Below, one piece after another: positions 21,139-30,505 of a DNA stretch of 64,000 nucleotides. A program made the position numbers and the translations under genes. The notes beneath the pieces were generated by a model that had not been told where the DNA came from, searched no databases, and saw nothing but the letters and a program-made list of their open reading frames with translations. Position 1 is the first letter of the stretch; each line of letters begins with the position of its first letter. The DNA is from Vulgatibacter incomptus (GTDB lineage Bacteria > Myxococcota > Myxococcia > Myxococcales > Vulgatibacteraceae): positions 1,299,501 through 1,363,500 of the forward strand of contig NZ_CP012332.1 in NCBI RefSeq assembly GCF_001263175.1. Direction: 5' to 3'.

Positions 21139-21501
21139 GTGAACCAGAAGGACCTGAAGCGCTTCAAGACCATGCTCGAAGAGTCGCGGACCAGCCTCCT
21201 GCAGTCCGCGAAGCGGACCCTCATGGAGGAGTCCAACTTCGATACCGACGACTTGCCCGACGAGATCGATCTGGCGTCTTCCGAGTACAACCAGTCGATG
21301 GTCTTCCGCCTCCGGGACCGCGAGAAGTTCCTGCTCAAGAAGATCGAGAAGGCGCTGACCCGGATCGACGACGGCTCGTTCGGCGTCTGCGAGCGGTGCG
21401 AGGAGGACATCAGCATCAAGCGGCTGGAGGCCCGCCCGGTCACCACGCTCTGCATCCGCTGCAAGGAAGAGCAGGAGAAGAAAGAGAAGTCGTACGGCTA
21501 A
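21139..21501 (+). CDS. DksA/TraR-family RNA polymerase-binding protein
   Basis: 120 aa. An N-terminal coiled-coil with the acidic tip motif DEIDLA (DxxDxA, about residues 34-39) is followed by a C4 zinc finger: CERCEEDIS, then CIRCKEEQ. DksA proteins insert into the RNA polymerase secondary channel and work with ppGpp to retune transcription; a RelA/SpoT gene lies 5 kb away. GTG at 21139 is preceded by GGGGGAG. Length is slightly shorter than E. coli DksA. Myxobacterial-type genomes often have several paralogues, so the specific symbol is not assigned. Confidence 0.9.
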   Translation: MNQKDLKRFKTMLEESRTSLLQSAKRTLMEESNFDTDDLPDEIDLASSEYNQSMVFRLRDREKFLLKKIEKALTRIDDGSFGVCERCEEDISIKRLEARPVTTLCIRCKEEQEKKEKSYG

Positions 21502-21591
21502 TCGCCGGCGGCATTCTCCATTGGCACCTTCCGGCCCGGCCGCGTAATCGTCCAGGCCGGAAGGCGCCCGAGCGGAGGCGCTTTCCCGGGA

Positions 21592-22500
21592 TCAGGCGGA
21601 CCGCAGCTCCACTCGGAGCAGACGGCCGCCCAGGAGGAGAGCGTCTCCCGAATCGAGAGGGGTCGCGGCCGTGAGGCGGACAAAGGTCCCGTTCGACGAG
21701 CCCAGATCCCGGATCCGCACGCCGTCCGGCGCCACCGAGATCACCGCGTGGCGGCTGGAGACGAAGCGATCGCCCGGAAACGCGATGTCGCCCTGCTCCC
21801 GGCCGACCAGGTTGTCGCCGGTCTCCAGGGGAAAGACCTCGCCGACGCCGCCCCCCTCGAGGAGCTGGATCAACCGCGCGCGATAGCCCGGATCCGGCGA
21901 GCCCCACATCCGCGTTCCTTCGGGCGTCAGCCGCGGCGCCGGCTCCATCGGCTCGATTCGGAGGAGCTGGCGGCCCAAGCGGAGGTGGTCGCCGGGGTTC
22001 AGCGTGATGTCGCCGCGAACCCGCCTGTAGACGCCATTCAGCGAGTCGAGGTCCTGCACGTGGAGCCGCTCTCCCATGTAGAAGAAGCGGCAGTGCCTGG
22101 GGCTCACGTACTCGTCCTCGGAGAGCCGCACGGGGCCGACGCTCCGGCCCGCGAGGAACTCGTCGCCGTCGAGGTGCCAGCTCGCCCCTTCGGATCCGTC
22201 GGGCTCGATCCCCACCAGGCGAGCCCGAAGGCGCGACGGGCGGCCGGATGCCGTCCCGTGGCTTCCCGAGGGGACCGACGCGCCGCAGCTCCCGCAGTAG
22301 GCGAATCCCGGGGGCACCAAGGCGGCGCAGGCCGGGCAGGTGCGCTCGTCGGGCCCCGGACCGAAGGCGAAGCCGGGCGATGCGCTCCGCACGATCTCCA
22401 CCCGCCGCGGGCCGCGCGAGGTGCGCAGCTCGTGTCCGCACGATCGGCAGAAGGGGGCTTCGCCGGCGTTCTCCTTGCCGCAGGTGGCACAGAGGATCAT
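21592..22500 (-). CDS. Double zinc-ribbon, double FHA-domain protein
   Basis: 302 aa. Two CxxC zinc ribbons (CATCGKENAGEAPFCRSCG at 4-22, then CPACAALVPPGFAYCGSCG at 54-72). Two FHA domains follow, about 95-190 (SPRHCRFFY, LDSLNGVYRRV) and 205-300 (VSSRHAVISV, LGSSNGTFVRL). FHA domains bind phosphothreonine peptides, so this is a reader in Ser/Thr-kinase signalling, abundant in myxobacteria. No membrane segment. ATG at 22500 follows a GAGG on the minus strand. Same strand and architecture as the next gene; likely paralogues. Confidence 0.88.
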   Translation of the reverse strand: MILCATCGKENAGEAPFCRSCGHELRTSRGPRRVEIVRSASPGFAFGPGPDERTCPACAALVPPGFAYCGSCGASVPSGSHGTASGRPSRLRARLVGIEPDGSEGASWHLDGDEFLAGRSVGPVRLSEDEYVSPRHCRFFYMGERLHVQDLDSLNGVYRRVRGDITLNPGDHLRLGRQLLRIEPMEPAPRLTPEGTRMWGSPDPGYRARLIQLLEGGGVGEVFPLETGDNLVGREQGDIAFPGDRFVSSRHAVISVAPDGVRIRDLGSSNGTFVRLTAATPLDSGDALLLGGRLLRVELRSA

Positions 22501-22613
22501 GGGTGGCCTCGGACGATGGCGGTTGGCTTTCAGCCATAGCTGGCCGGCCGCCGCGCCGTCAACGCGCGCTGGTTCCCGCTGCGCACATTGGTTCGATTCT
22601 GCGCACGCTGACC

Positions 22614-23780
22614 TCACTCCACGCGGAGGATGTTCCTCCCCAGACGCACGGTGTCGCCGGGGTAGAGCTCCCGCTCTCCGTTCGGAGGCAGCCGGAGGAA
22701 CGAGCCGTTCGAGCTCCCGAGATCCCGGAGGATCGCACCCGAGGGATCGTGGTCGAGCTCACAGTGCCGCGCCGAGATGAAGGGATCGTCGGTCAGGAGG
22801 ATCTCGCCGAGCGCACGGCCGATCCGGACCGGCGCGGGGCGCGAGAAGATCCGACCGGGGATGCCGCCCAGGTGGACGAGCTGGATCCGGAGCAGCGTCC
22901 CCGCCGGGCGCGCGCTGCCGAGCAGGCGGGGCGCCGGATGGCTCGGCTGGGGCGGGGGGACCCGATCGAGGAAGCGGAGGAGCTTGTCGCCGATCGAGAA
23001 CCACGCGCCTTCCCGGAGGACCTCCGGGAGGAGGAGCCGGATGAAGACCCCCGACGGCCCGCCTTCGTCCCGGACGAAGAGCCGCCCGCCGCGGTAGCTG
23101 AAGGTGGCCGCGAGCGGTGAGAGGGTGTCGTCCGAGGGGAAGCGAAGCGCGCCCACCGTGCGGCCTGCCTCGGTGTGCTCCTCGCGGAGCGGGAACGCGG
23201 TTCCGGACGCTCCCAGGCCGCGGAGGAGGACGAGCTTCACGCTTCCGGGCGCGAGCAGCCCTGCAGGCGGGCGTCTCGTGGCGCGGCCGGCATCGCTCCC
23301 GAGCCTCATGCCGCAGGACGGGCAGAAGTGGAGCCTCGCCGGGTGGGAGCGGCCGCAGCGCGGACAGTTCCCGGGCACCGAGGGGAGATCGACGCCGTCC
23401 ACCGGTCCGAGGGTGTGGAGGGGAGCGGGGCGGGCCAGGATCCGGTCGGGCGCTTCGATCTGCGGCGCCTCCCGGAAGGCTGTCTGCTCGCCGAAGCCGC
23501 GGAAGACCGTCCGTTCACCGGGAGTGGATGGACCGGGGGTGGCGAGCCGCCCGGGATCGCCCGCCGCCGTCGGCCCCGGCGTCGCGCTCCGAGTCGACGC
23601 AGACCTCTCGGCCGTCTCCATCGGCCCGGGCGTGGAGGAAGCGGGCCCGTCGAAGGAGGGCGAGGCCAGCCAGAGGGCGGCCGTCAGCGTCTCGCCGCAC
23701 GAGCGACAAGCCGTCACGCCGGGGTCGTTGTAGACCTCGCAGCGACAGACCGAACCGAGCCCAGCAAGCAGAGACGCCAC
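22614..23780 (-). CDS. Zinc-ribbon/FHA-domain protein
   Basis: 388 aa from GTG at 23780. An N-terminal Cys pair region (VCRCEVYNDPGVTACRSCG) is followed by a Pro/Ser/Thr-rich linker (about 45-100), a second ribbon (CPRCGRSHPARLHFCPSCG), a degenerate FHA-like region (about 185-280) and a C-terminal canonical FHA (ISARHCELDHD, LGSSNGSFLRL). It ends similarly to its neighbour (LRVE). The start is uncertain: the frame stays open to 23936, but upstream residues look non-coding. Likely a phosphothreonine-dependent adaptor. Confidence 0.82.
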   Translation of the reverse strand: MASLLAGLGSVCRCEVYNDPGVTACRSCGETLTAALWLASPSFDGPASSTPGPMETAERSASTRSATPGPTAAGDPGRLATPGPSTPGERTVFRGFGEQTAFREAPQIEAPDRILARPAPLHTLGPVDGVDLPSVPGNCPRCGRSHPARLHFCPSCGMRLGSDAGRATRRPPAGLLAPGSVKLVLLRGLGASGTAFPLREEHTEAGRTVGALRFPSDDTLSPLAATFSYRGGRLFVRDEGGPSGVFIRLLLPEVLREGAWFSIGDKLLRFLDRVPPPQPSHPAPRLLGSARPAGTLLRIQLVHLGGIPGRIFSRPAPVRIGRALGEILLTDDPFISARHCELDHDPSGAILRDLGSSNGSFLRLPPNGERELYPGDTVRLGRNILRVE

Positions 23781-23989
23781 GGCGCGGACGATACCATCCG
23801 CCGACCGTCGGGGGGCGCGCAAAGGCTGCCCGCCCCGCTGGAAACCGGAGGAGCCCGCCGCTTCCCCGCGGGTCCTCCCGCGCGAACTGCCCGACATGCC
23901 CCGTGCCGGTGCCGGATCCCATCCGCAACCCGGCAAACCGGCCCCGGGCCTCGTTGCTCGCGCCTTCCCGCTGTCCCTAGCTTGGCCGG

Positions 23990-25579
23990 GTGCAGATCGA
24001 GCTGAACGTCATCATCGGGCTCCTGGTCGCGGCCACCTCCCTGGCCATCGCCGCGAAGTGGATCAACGTCCCGTACAACGTCGCGCTCGTTGTGGGCGGC
24101 ATGCTCATCGCGGTCAGCGGGATCCTCCCTGGTGTCCCGCGGTTCCGGCCGGAGATCGTCTTCCTGATCTGCCTGCCGGTCCTCCTCTTCGAGGGCGGCA
24201 TCACATCCGACATCCGCTCGATTCGGCTCAACAGCCTGCAGGTCGGCCTCCTGGCGAGCCTGGGCATGCTCCTCGCGGTGGGCGTCTCCGCGGTGGCGTT
24301 CCACTTCGCGCTCCGCCTCCCCTGGGGCCCCGCCGTGTTGCTCGCCACGATCCTCGCCGGAACGGACACCGTCTCGGTGCTCTACGCCTTCCGGCGGGTC
24401 CCCGCGCCGCCCAGGCTCTCCGGGATCATGGAGGCCGAGGCCCTCTTCAGCGACGGCGTCACGCTGGTCTTCTACACCACGTTCTCAGCCGTGGTCCTCG
24501 GCACCGAGCCGCTGTCGATCCCCCGCATCGGCGTCGAGATCCTCTTCACCATGTTCGGCGGCGCCAGCGTCGGGCTGGCGGTGGGCATGACCGGCTCGTT
24601 CGTCATCCGTCGGATGAAGGATCCGCTCGCGGAGATCATGGCGAGCACCGCCGTCGCCTACGGCGCCTACACCCTCGGCGACGCCCTCCACGTCTCGGGT
24701 GCCATCGCCGCGGTCACGGCGGGCCTGTCGATCGGCGCGATCATGCGCGAGGCGCTCACGCCCAGGAGCCTGATCGGCCTCGGCTCGTTCTGGGAATACG
24801 CGTCCTTCGGCGTGAACACCTTCCTCTTCCTCTCCGTCGGGCTCTCCACCAGCCCCTCCTCCCTGGGCGGCCACGTCATCGAGATCCTGATCGGCTTCGC
24901 CGGCGTCACGCTGGGCAGGTTGGCGGCCGTGTACATCCCGTTCTTCCTCCTGCGCATGGTCCGGTTGACCTTGACGGTCCCGCTGCGCTGGCAGCACGTC
25001 TTCGTGGCGGGGAACATCAAGGGCGCCCTCTCGATCGCCCTCGCCCTCGGCCTCTCGGAAGGCATCCCCTACCGGCACGTGCTCATCGACGTGACCTTCG
25101 GTGTCACCTTCGTCTCGCTGGTGGGCCAGGGCTTCCTGCTTCCGGGCGTAGTCAGGTGGCTGGGGCTCGCCCATCGGGATCCGGTCGCCGAGGCGATCGA
25201 CGAGGAGCAGGGCAGGCTGATCGCGGCGAGGGCGGCCCAGGCCGAGCTCGAGTCGCTCCGGCAGGTGGGGCTCGTGCCGCGACAGGCCTACGACGTCCTC
25301 CGCAGCGACACCCAGGTCACGATCGCCGGCGCCGAGCGCTCGCTTCGCGGGATCTACCAGCGGAACCTCGCCCAGAGCGCGACCCAGCTCCTCGCCAACC
25401 GGCGCCGGCTGATCGACGCCGAGCGCACGGCGCTCGTGGGAGCGCGGCGCTCCGGGATCATCGCGGAGCCGGTGGCGGAGCGTCTGCTCGACGAGGTCGA
25501 CGAGCGCCTGCTCGACATCTCGAGGACGCTCTCCGGCGAGGAGGAGCTCGAGGAGGGGCAGCGGGGAGAGACGGCGTGA
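23990..25579 (+). CDS. CPA1-family cation/proton antiporter (NhaP-like)
   Basis: 529 aa, GTG start. About 12 membrane segments. Motifs: LPVLLFEGGITSDI, ILAGTDTVSVLYAFRRVP, EAEALFSDGVTLVFY, and GNIKGALSIALALGLSEG match the CPA1 core with the ion-binding Asp residues. A cytosolic tail of about 140 residues is charged and helical (AARAAQAELESLRQVG, LLDEVDERLLDISR). Na+ or K+ for H+ exchange is expected; ion choice cannot be read. Shares GTGA with the next gene, a nucleotide-binding regulator. Confidence 0.88.
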   Translation: MQIELNVIIGLLVAATSLAIAAKWINVPYNVALVVGGMLIAVSGILPGVPRFRPEIVFLICLPVLLFEGGITSDIRSIRLNSLQVGLLASLGMLLAVGVSAVAFHFALRLPWGPAVLLATILAGTDTVSVLYAFRRVPAPPRLSGIMEAEALFSDGVTLVFYTTFSAVVLGTEPLSIPRIGVEILFTMFGGASVGLAVGMTGSFVIRRMKDPLAEIMASTAVAYGAYTLGDALHVSGAIAAVTAGLSIGAIMREALTPRSLIGLGSFWEYASFGVNTFLFLSVGLSTSPSSLGGHVIEILIGFAGVTLGRLAAVYIPFFLLRMVRLTLTVPLRWQHVFVAGNIKGALSIALALGLSEGIPYRHVLIDVTFGVTFVSLVGQGFLLPGVVRWLGLAHRDPVAEAIDEEQGRLIAARAAQAELESLRQVGLVPRQAYDVLRSDTQVTIAGAERSLRGIYQRNLAQSATQLLANRRRLIDAERTALVGARRSGIIAEPVAERLLDEVDERLLDISRTLSGEEELEEGQRGETA

Positions 25580-26694
25580 AGATCGTGATCGCCGGAGGCG
25601 GCCGCCTGGGCCGGACCCTCGCCGCCCAGCTCGTGGCCGAGCGCCACAGCGTCACCGTGATCGACCGGAGCCGGGAGGTCTGCGAGCGCCTCTTCGAGGA
25701 CGTCGGCGTCGTGACGATCCAGGGGGATACCAGCGACGTGCGGGTCCTCGAGCAGGCCGCCATCCACAGCGCCGACATCGCCGCCGGGCTCCTGCCCAGG
25801 GACGCCGAGAACCTGGCCTTCGCGATGCTCACCCGGTCGCTCTCCAACGCCCGGGTCATGGTGCGGATGCTGGACGACTCCTATCGGGAAGCCTTCATCC
25901 TCGCCGGCGTGCGGGACGTGATCGCCGAGGCGCAGCTGGTGGTCGCCAAGATGACGACTGCCATCGAGTTTCCGCAGCTCGGGGGATCCCTTCCCCTCGT
26001 CGGCGGCGAGGTCGTGCTCTTCGAGATCACGATCGCGAGCAACGCCTGGGTGGTGAACCGGACCGTCGGCCAGCTCCGGGCGGATCCCGAGTTTCCGGTG
26101 GACTGCGTCTTCGTGGGCTTCGTCGACCCGGAAGGGAACTTCGAGCTCCCCGCCGGGAGCTCCGTGCTGCGGGCGGGCCACACCGCGGTGGTCGCGTCTC
26201 GCCGGGAGCACCTCGAGAAGGCGGTCGAGTACCTCGGCGCGGCGCCGACCGCCGACGCCGAGACCCGCTCGATGATCGAGAGCCTCAGGAAGGTCGACTT
26301 CCTCGAGCCCCTCAGCGATGCAGAGCTGGCCGAGCTGGCGTCCGAGCTCAGCCTCGTTCGCAAGGAGGAGGGCGATCACCTCTTCCGTCGGGGAGACCAG
26401 GGGGAGGAGTTCTTCATCGTCCTCTCGGGCGAGGTGGTCCTCACCGGCATCGAGGGCGTCGAGCACGCCGTCGGGCCGGGCGGGTTCTTCGGAGAGATCT
26501 CGCTGCTCACCGGCTCGCCCCGCTCGACCGACGCCAAGGCGACGCGAAACTGCGAGCTCCTGGCGATCGGACGCGAGGCCTTCGCACAGGTGGTCATGGC
26601 CAACCCCACCATCGCCCTCGAGATGAGCCGGATCCTGGGGCGACGCCTCGCCCGCGGCGCGCGGACCGTTTTCGAGAAAGGCCAGCCGCGGTAG
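25576..26694 (+). CDS. TrkA-N (RCK) plus cyclic-nucleotide-binding regulator
   Basis: 372 aa from GTG at 25576, overlapping the antiporter stop by four bases. An N-terminal Rossmann RCK domain (KIVIAGGGRLGRTLA, then TVIDRSREVCERL) is followed by a TrkA-C-like domain (about 140-215) and a cNMP-binding fold (about 245-350) with HLFRRGDQGEEFFIVLSGEV and GGFFGEISLLTGSPRSTDA. The phosphate-binding cassette Gly-Glu-(x)-Ser is intact in GEIS; the usual cAMP-contacting Arg is matched by R of SPRS. It probably gates the antiporter in response to NAD(H)/ATP-type ligands and a cyclic nucleotide. Confidence 0.85.
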   Translation: MKIVIAGGGRLGRTLAAQLVAERHSVTVIDRSREVCERLFEDVGVVTIQGDTSDVRVLEQAAIHSADIAAGLLPRDAENLAFAMLTRSLSNARVMVRMLDDSYREAFILAGVRDVIAEAQLVVAKMTTAIEFPQLGGSLPLVGGEVVLFEITIASNAWVVNRTVGQLRADPEFPVDCVFVGFVDPEGNFELPAGSSVLRAGHTAVVASRREHLEKAVEYLGAAPTADAETRSMIESLRKVDFLEPLSDAELAELASELSLVRKEEGDHLFRRGDQGEEFFIVLSGEVVLTGIEGVEHAVGPGGFFGEISLLTGSPRSTDAKATRNCELLAIGREAFAQVVMANPTIALEMSRILGRRLARGARTVFEKGQPR

Positions 26695-26711
26695 CCTTTC
26701 GGGTTATCCGC

Positions 26712-26739
26712 TTGCCAACGTACGGGGCCATCGTACGAT
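26712..26739 (+). promoter_or_regulatory. Candidate relA/spoT promoter with overlapping palindrome
   Basis: TTGCCA (26712-26717), a 16-base spacer, TACGAT (26734-26739). CGTACG occurs twice (26719-26724 and 26732-26737), placing a dyad across the spacer and the -10 box. This is a layout suited to repression. Confidence 0.45.
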
Positions 26740-26834
26740 AGAGACGCGCCGCGTCGTGAATGGACGGGCAGGTCCGAAGCGTTGCCACCTATTGGGGGGG
26801 TGATAGGCTCCCTCTTCGAGTCGTCCGCCAACGA

Positions 26835-29003
26835 ATGCTCCGCCTCAACGACATCCTCCAGCGGATCGCGGCCTACCATCCGGACCCCGATCTCGACATC
26901 ATCAAGAAGGCCTACGTCTACTCGGCGAAGGTCCACCAGGGGCAGATCCGCAAATCGGGTGAGCCCTACCTCGTCCACCCCCTCGCCGTGGCCGGGATCC
27001 TGACGGAGCTCAAGCTCGACGAGGCCTCGGTTGTCACCGGCCTCCTCCACGACACCATCGAGGACACCCTCGCCACGATGGAGGAGCTCGAGGATCTCTT
27101 CGGCAAGGAGATCGCAGCGCTCGTCGACGGCGTCACCAAGCTCTCCCAGTTCCAGATCTCAAAGGAGGCCTCGGCGGAGGAGAAGCAGGCCGAGAACTTT
27201 CGCAAGATGATCGTGGCGATGGCGAAGGACATCCGGGTCATCCTGGTGAAGCTCGCCGACCGCACGCACAACATGAGGACCCTGGAGCACATGGCGCCGG
27301 CCAAGCAGGCGCGCATCGCCCAGGAGACCCTCGACATCTACGCGCCCCTGGCGAACCGCCTGGGCATCAGCTGGATCAAGACCGAGCTCGAGGATCTCTC
27401 CTTCCGATACATCCGCCCCCAGGAGTTCGAAGAGCTCGCGGGGAAGGTGGACCAGCGCAAGGCCGAGCGCGAGCGCTTCATCGACGAGACCTGCGAGATC
27501 GTCGTCCGGAAGATGCGCGAGAACGACCTCGAGGTGGATGTCTCCGGCCGCTGGAAGCATCTGTATTCGATTTGGAAGAAGATGCGCGCCCAGGGCATCG
27601 AGTTCGACGGCGTCCACGACATCCTCGCCTTCCGGATCCTCGCGCCGACGATCCCCAACTGCTACGAGGCCCTCGGCCTCATCCACTCGATGTGGAAGCC
27701 CGTTCCCGGGAGGTTCAAGGACTTCATCGCGATGCCGAAGCCCAACATGTACCAGTCGCTCCACACGACGGTCATCGGGCCCTTCGGCGAGCGGATCGAG
27801 GTCCAGATCCGCACCCGCGATATGCACAAGGTGGCCGAAGAGGGCATCGCCGCCCACTGGGCCTACAAGGAAGGCCGCACCGGCTACGGCAGGGACAGCG
27901 GCAAGTTCGCCTGGCTGCGGCAGCTCATGGAGTGGCAGCAGGATCTCAAGGATCCCAAGGAGTTCCTCGAGACGGTGAAGGTCGACCTCTTCACCGACGA
28001 GGTCTTCGTCTTCACGCCCATGGGCGAGGTGAAGGATCTGCCCCAGGGCGCCACCCCGGTCGACTTCGCCTACGCCATCCACTCCAAGATCGGCGACCAC
28101 TGCGTCGGCGCCAAGGTCGACGGCCGGATCGTGCCCCTCCGCTACAAGCTGAAAAATGGAGACACGGTCGAGATCCTCACCAGCAACGCGGCGAACCCGT
28201 CCAAGGACTGGCTGACCTACGTCAAGACCAGCCGCGCGCAGACCAAGATCCGCGCCTACATCCGGGCGCAGCAGCGGGAGAAGTCGGTCTCCCTCGGCCG
28301 CGAGCTCCTCGAGAGGGAGTTCAAGCGCTTCGGGGTGAACCTCAACAAGACGCTCAAGGGCGACGCCGCCCCCAAGATCCTCCAGGAGCTCGGCGTCCGC
28401 GCCTCCGACGACCTGCTCTCAGCGGTCGGCTACGGCAAGGTCAGCCCGTCCCAGGTGCTCCAGCGCGTGCTGCCACCCGAGCGCCTCGCCGCCCCCGCCG
28501 AGGCCGAGGTGAGCGCCCCGGTGGCTCGCCTCACCGAGATCTTCCGGAAGGTCGCGGGCCGCGGCGCCCGGACCGGCGTGCGCATCAACGGCATCGACGA
28601 CGTGATGGTGCGCTTCGGCCGCTGCTGCAACCCCGTCCCCGGCGATCGGATCCTCGGCTTCATCACCCGCGGCCGCGGCGTCACGGTCCACACCGAGGGC
28701 TGCGACAAGGTCCTCTCCACCGACGAGGAGCGCCGCGTCGACGTGCAGTGGGACGTCAGGGGCGAGTACAAGCGGCCCGTCACCGTGCGCGTGATGACCG
28801 CCGACCGCCCGGGCCTCCTCGCCGACATCTCGCAGAAGTTCTCGGCCGCCGGCGTGAACATCTCCCAGGCCAATTGCCGCTCCACCGGCGACGACCGGGC
28901 GGTCAACACCTTCGAGGTCGCGATTACCGACCTCAAGCAGCTCCAGGGCGTGATGACCGCCATCGAGCGCATCAAGGGAGTGTTCTCGGTCGAACGCGTC
29001 TAA
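26835..29003 (+). CDS. Bifunctional (p)ppGpp synthetase/hydrolase (RelA/SpoT, Rsh)
   Basis: 722 aa from ATG at 26835. Complete long-RSH architecture: HD hydrolase domain (GEPYLVHPLAVAGIL, LLHDTIEDT, LVKLADRTHNMRTL), synthetase domain (YSIWKKMRAQGIEFDGVHDI, FKDFIAMPKPNMYQSLHT, AEEGIAAHWAYKEG), TGS domain (PQGATPVDFAYAIHS), a helical/zinc-finger region with CCNPVPGDRILGF, and ACT (MTADRPGLLADISQKFS). The intact HDxxED supports hydrolase activity as well as synthesis. A longer reading from 26760 is possible, but its first 25 residues lack family similarity. It is likely the main stringent-response enzyme, and works with DksA-type proteins. Confidence 0.96.
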   Translation: MLRLNDILQRIAAYHPDPDLDIIKKAYVYSAKVHQGQIRKSGEPYLVHPLAVAGILTELKLDEASVVTGLLHDTIEDTLATMEELEDLFGKEIAALVDGVTKLSQFQISKEASAEEKQAENFRKMIVAMAKDIRVILVKLADRTHNMRTLEHMAPAKQARIAQETLDIYAPLANRLGISWIKTELEDLSFRYIRPQEFEELAGKVDQRKAERERFIDETCEIVVRKMRENDLEVDVSGRWKHLYSIWKKMRAQGIEFDGVHDILAFRILAPTIPNCYEALGLIHSMWKPVPGRFKDFIAMPKPNMYQSLHTTVIGPFGERIEVQIRTRDMHKVAEEGIAAHWAYKEGRTGYGRDSGKFAWLRQLMEWQQDLKDPKEFLETVKVDLFTDEVFVFTPMGEVKDLPQGATPVDFAYAIHSKIGDHCVGAKVDGRIVPLRYKLKNGDTVEILTSNAANPSKDWLTYVKTSRAQTKIRAYIRAQQREKSVSLGRELLEREFKRFGVNLNKTLKGDAAPKILQELGVRASDDLLSAVGYGKVSPSQVLQRVLPPERLAAPAEAEVSAPVARLTEIFRKVAGRGARTGVRINGIDDVMVRFGRCCNPVPGDRILGFITRGRGVTVHTEGCDKVLSTDEERRVDVQWDVRGEYKRPVTVRVMTADRPGLLADISQKFSAAGVNISQANCRSTGDDRAVNTFEVAITDLKQLQGVMTAIERIKGVFSVERV

Positions 29004-29077
29004 CGTCGCGCCGAGGAGCTCGAACGCAGTGTGACGCGCTCTGGACCCGGGCGCGTCAACGGTGGCAGAAGGGCGGC

Positions 29078-30301
29078 GTGACGGCCGCCCTCATCGTTTT
29101 CGCGATCACCTATCTCTTCATCCTCGGCCAGCCGCTTCCGTTCATCCGGCTGGAGCGGCCGGCGGCGGCCCTCGTCGGCGCAGTCGCGATGGTGGTCGTG
29201 GGCGCGGTCTCGCCTGCCGAGGCCTACCGGGACGCGATCGACTACCAGACCCTCGCGCTCCTCCTCGGGATGATGATCCTCACCGGCTATCTGCAAGCGG
29301 CGGGGTTCTTCCGCTGGGCGAGCCATGCGGTGATCCGGGGGGCCCGGACGCCCAGGCGTCTCCTGGCCGGGATCACCGTGATCTGCGCGGCGCTCTCGGC
29401 ACTCCTGGTGAACGACACCGTGTGCCTGATGGTGACGCCGCTGGTGGTGCAGGTGATCGACGACTCGGATCTGCCCCCGCTGCCGTTCCTCCTGGCGATC
29501 GCCTTCGGGGCGAACGCGGGCTCGGCAGCGACACCCACGGGCAACCCACAGAACATGCTGATCGCGAGCCTCTCGGGTCTCTCGTTCCAGGAGTTCGTCG
29601 GCTCCCTCGGGCCGGCGGCGGTCGCCGCGACCGCGGTCGTGCTGCTGCTGCTCTTCGTCTTCTTCGGAAGGCAGCTCCCCGAGCGGCCCTTGGTCGGCGC
29701 GGAGCGCGAGCCTCCGGCCACGGATCGCGTCCTCCTGGCCAAGTCCCTCGTCGCCATCGTCGGCGTGGTGATCGCCTTCATCGCCGGCGCCAACCTCGCC
29801 TGGAGCGCTCTCGCCGGCGCTGCCTTCCTGCTCCTGGTGGCCGGGAACATGGGAGGGGAGGTGCTCCGCGAGGTCAACTGGCTGCTCCTCCTCTTCTTCG
29901 CCGGCCTCTTCATCGTCGTCTACGGGGTAGGGCAGACGGGCGTCGCCGAGAGGCTCTTCGACGTGGCGCCCTTGGCCGGGGCGGGCGAGGCGCGACAGGC
30001 GATCGCCTTCTCGGCGATCTCGATCGTCGGGTCGAACCTCTTCTCGAACGTGCCCTTCGTGATCCTGGCGGCCAAGTGGATCCCGGCGTTCGCCGATCCG
30101 TTGCTGGCCTGGAAGACGCTGGCGCTCGCCTCGACGCTCGCCGGCAACCTGACGATCGTGGGCTCCGTGGCGAACCTGATCGTCTTCGAGATCGCAGGGG
30201 CCCGGGGGAGGGTCTCGTTCTGGAGATTCCTCGGCTACGGGCTGCCGATCACGCTGGGAAGCACGGCCGCAGGCGTCGTCCTGCTGCTCCTCTTTCGGTG
30301 A
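29078..30301 (+). CDS. SLC13/ArsB-type anion permease
   Basis: 407 aa from GTG at 29078. About 10-11 membrane helices; NDTVCLMVTPLVVQV and TPTGNPQNMLIASLSG match the ion-transporter (CitMHS/ArsB/NhaD) superfamily, including the paired SNT/TPxGNPQN-type hairpins. Substrate is unclear (dicarboxylate, sulphate, arsenite or Na+/H+ are all represented). GSVANLIVFEIAGARG near the C-terminus is the second repeat's counterpart. 74 bases after the RelA/SpoT gene; co-transcription is possible but not required. Confidence 0.82.
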   Translation: MTAALIVFAITYLFILGQPLPFIRLERPAAALVGAVAMVVVGAVSPAEAYRDAIDYQTLALLLGMMILTGYLQAAGFFRWASHAVIRGARTPRRLLAGITVICAALSALLVNDTVCLMVTPLVVQVIDDSDLPPLPFLLAIAFGANAGSAATPTGNPQNMLIASLSGLSFQEFVGSLGPAAVAATAVVLLLLFVFFGRQLPERPLVGAEREPPATDRVLLAKSLVAIVGVVIAFIAGANLAWSALAGAAFLLLVAGNMGGEVLREVNWLLLLFFAGLFIVVYGVGQTGVAERLFDVAPLAGAGEARQAIAFSAISIVGSNLFSNVPFVILAAKWIPAFADPLLAWKTLALASTLAGNLTIVGSVANLIVFEIAGARGRVSFWRFLGYGLPITLGSTAAGVVLLLLFR

Positions 30302-30358
30302 GCGGGGGGCGGTGATCGCCCAACCAGGATCCGGGCGTCGGCTGCAGTCCACCTCAGC

Positions 30359-30372
30359 GTTCGAAATCGAAC
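30359..30372 (+). promoter_or_regulatory. 14-bp palindrome GTTCGA-AA-TCGAAC
   Basis: GTTCGAAATCGAAC is a perfect dyad with an AA centre, 147 bases before the RCC1/di-heme lipoprotein gene. Its left ten bases equal the core of the element found upstream of the hydrolase array genes. The function is inferred only. Confidence 0.35.
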
Positions 30373-30505
30373 CTTGCGTCGAAGGGCTCGCTTGGCTAGG
30401 TTGCGCGCTGAATTTGAGAGTGCTTTTCAAGATCAACGAACACCATCGGTGAGGGGTTGCGCTGCCGATCGTCGGCCGGGGCGCACCTGGGCTTGGAGAA
30501 TGAGA

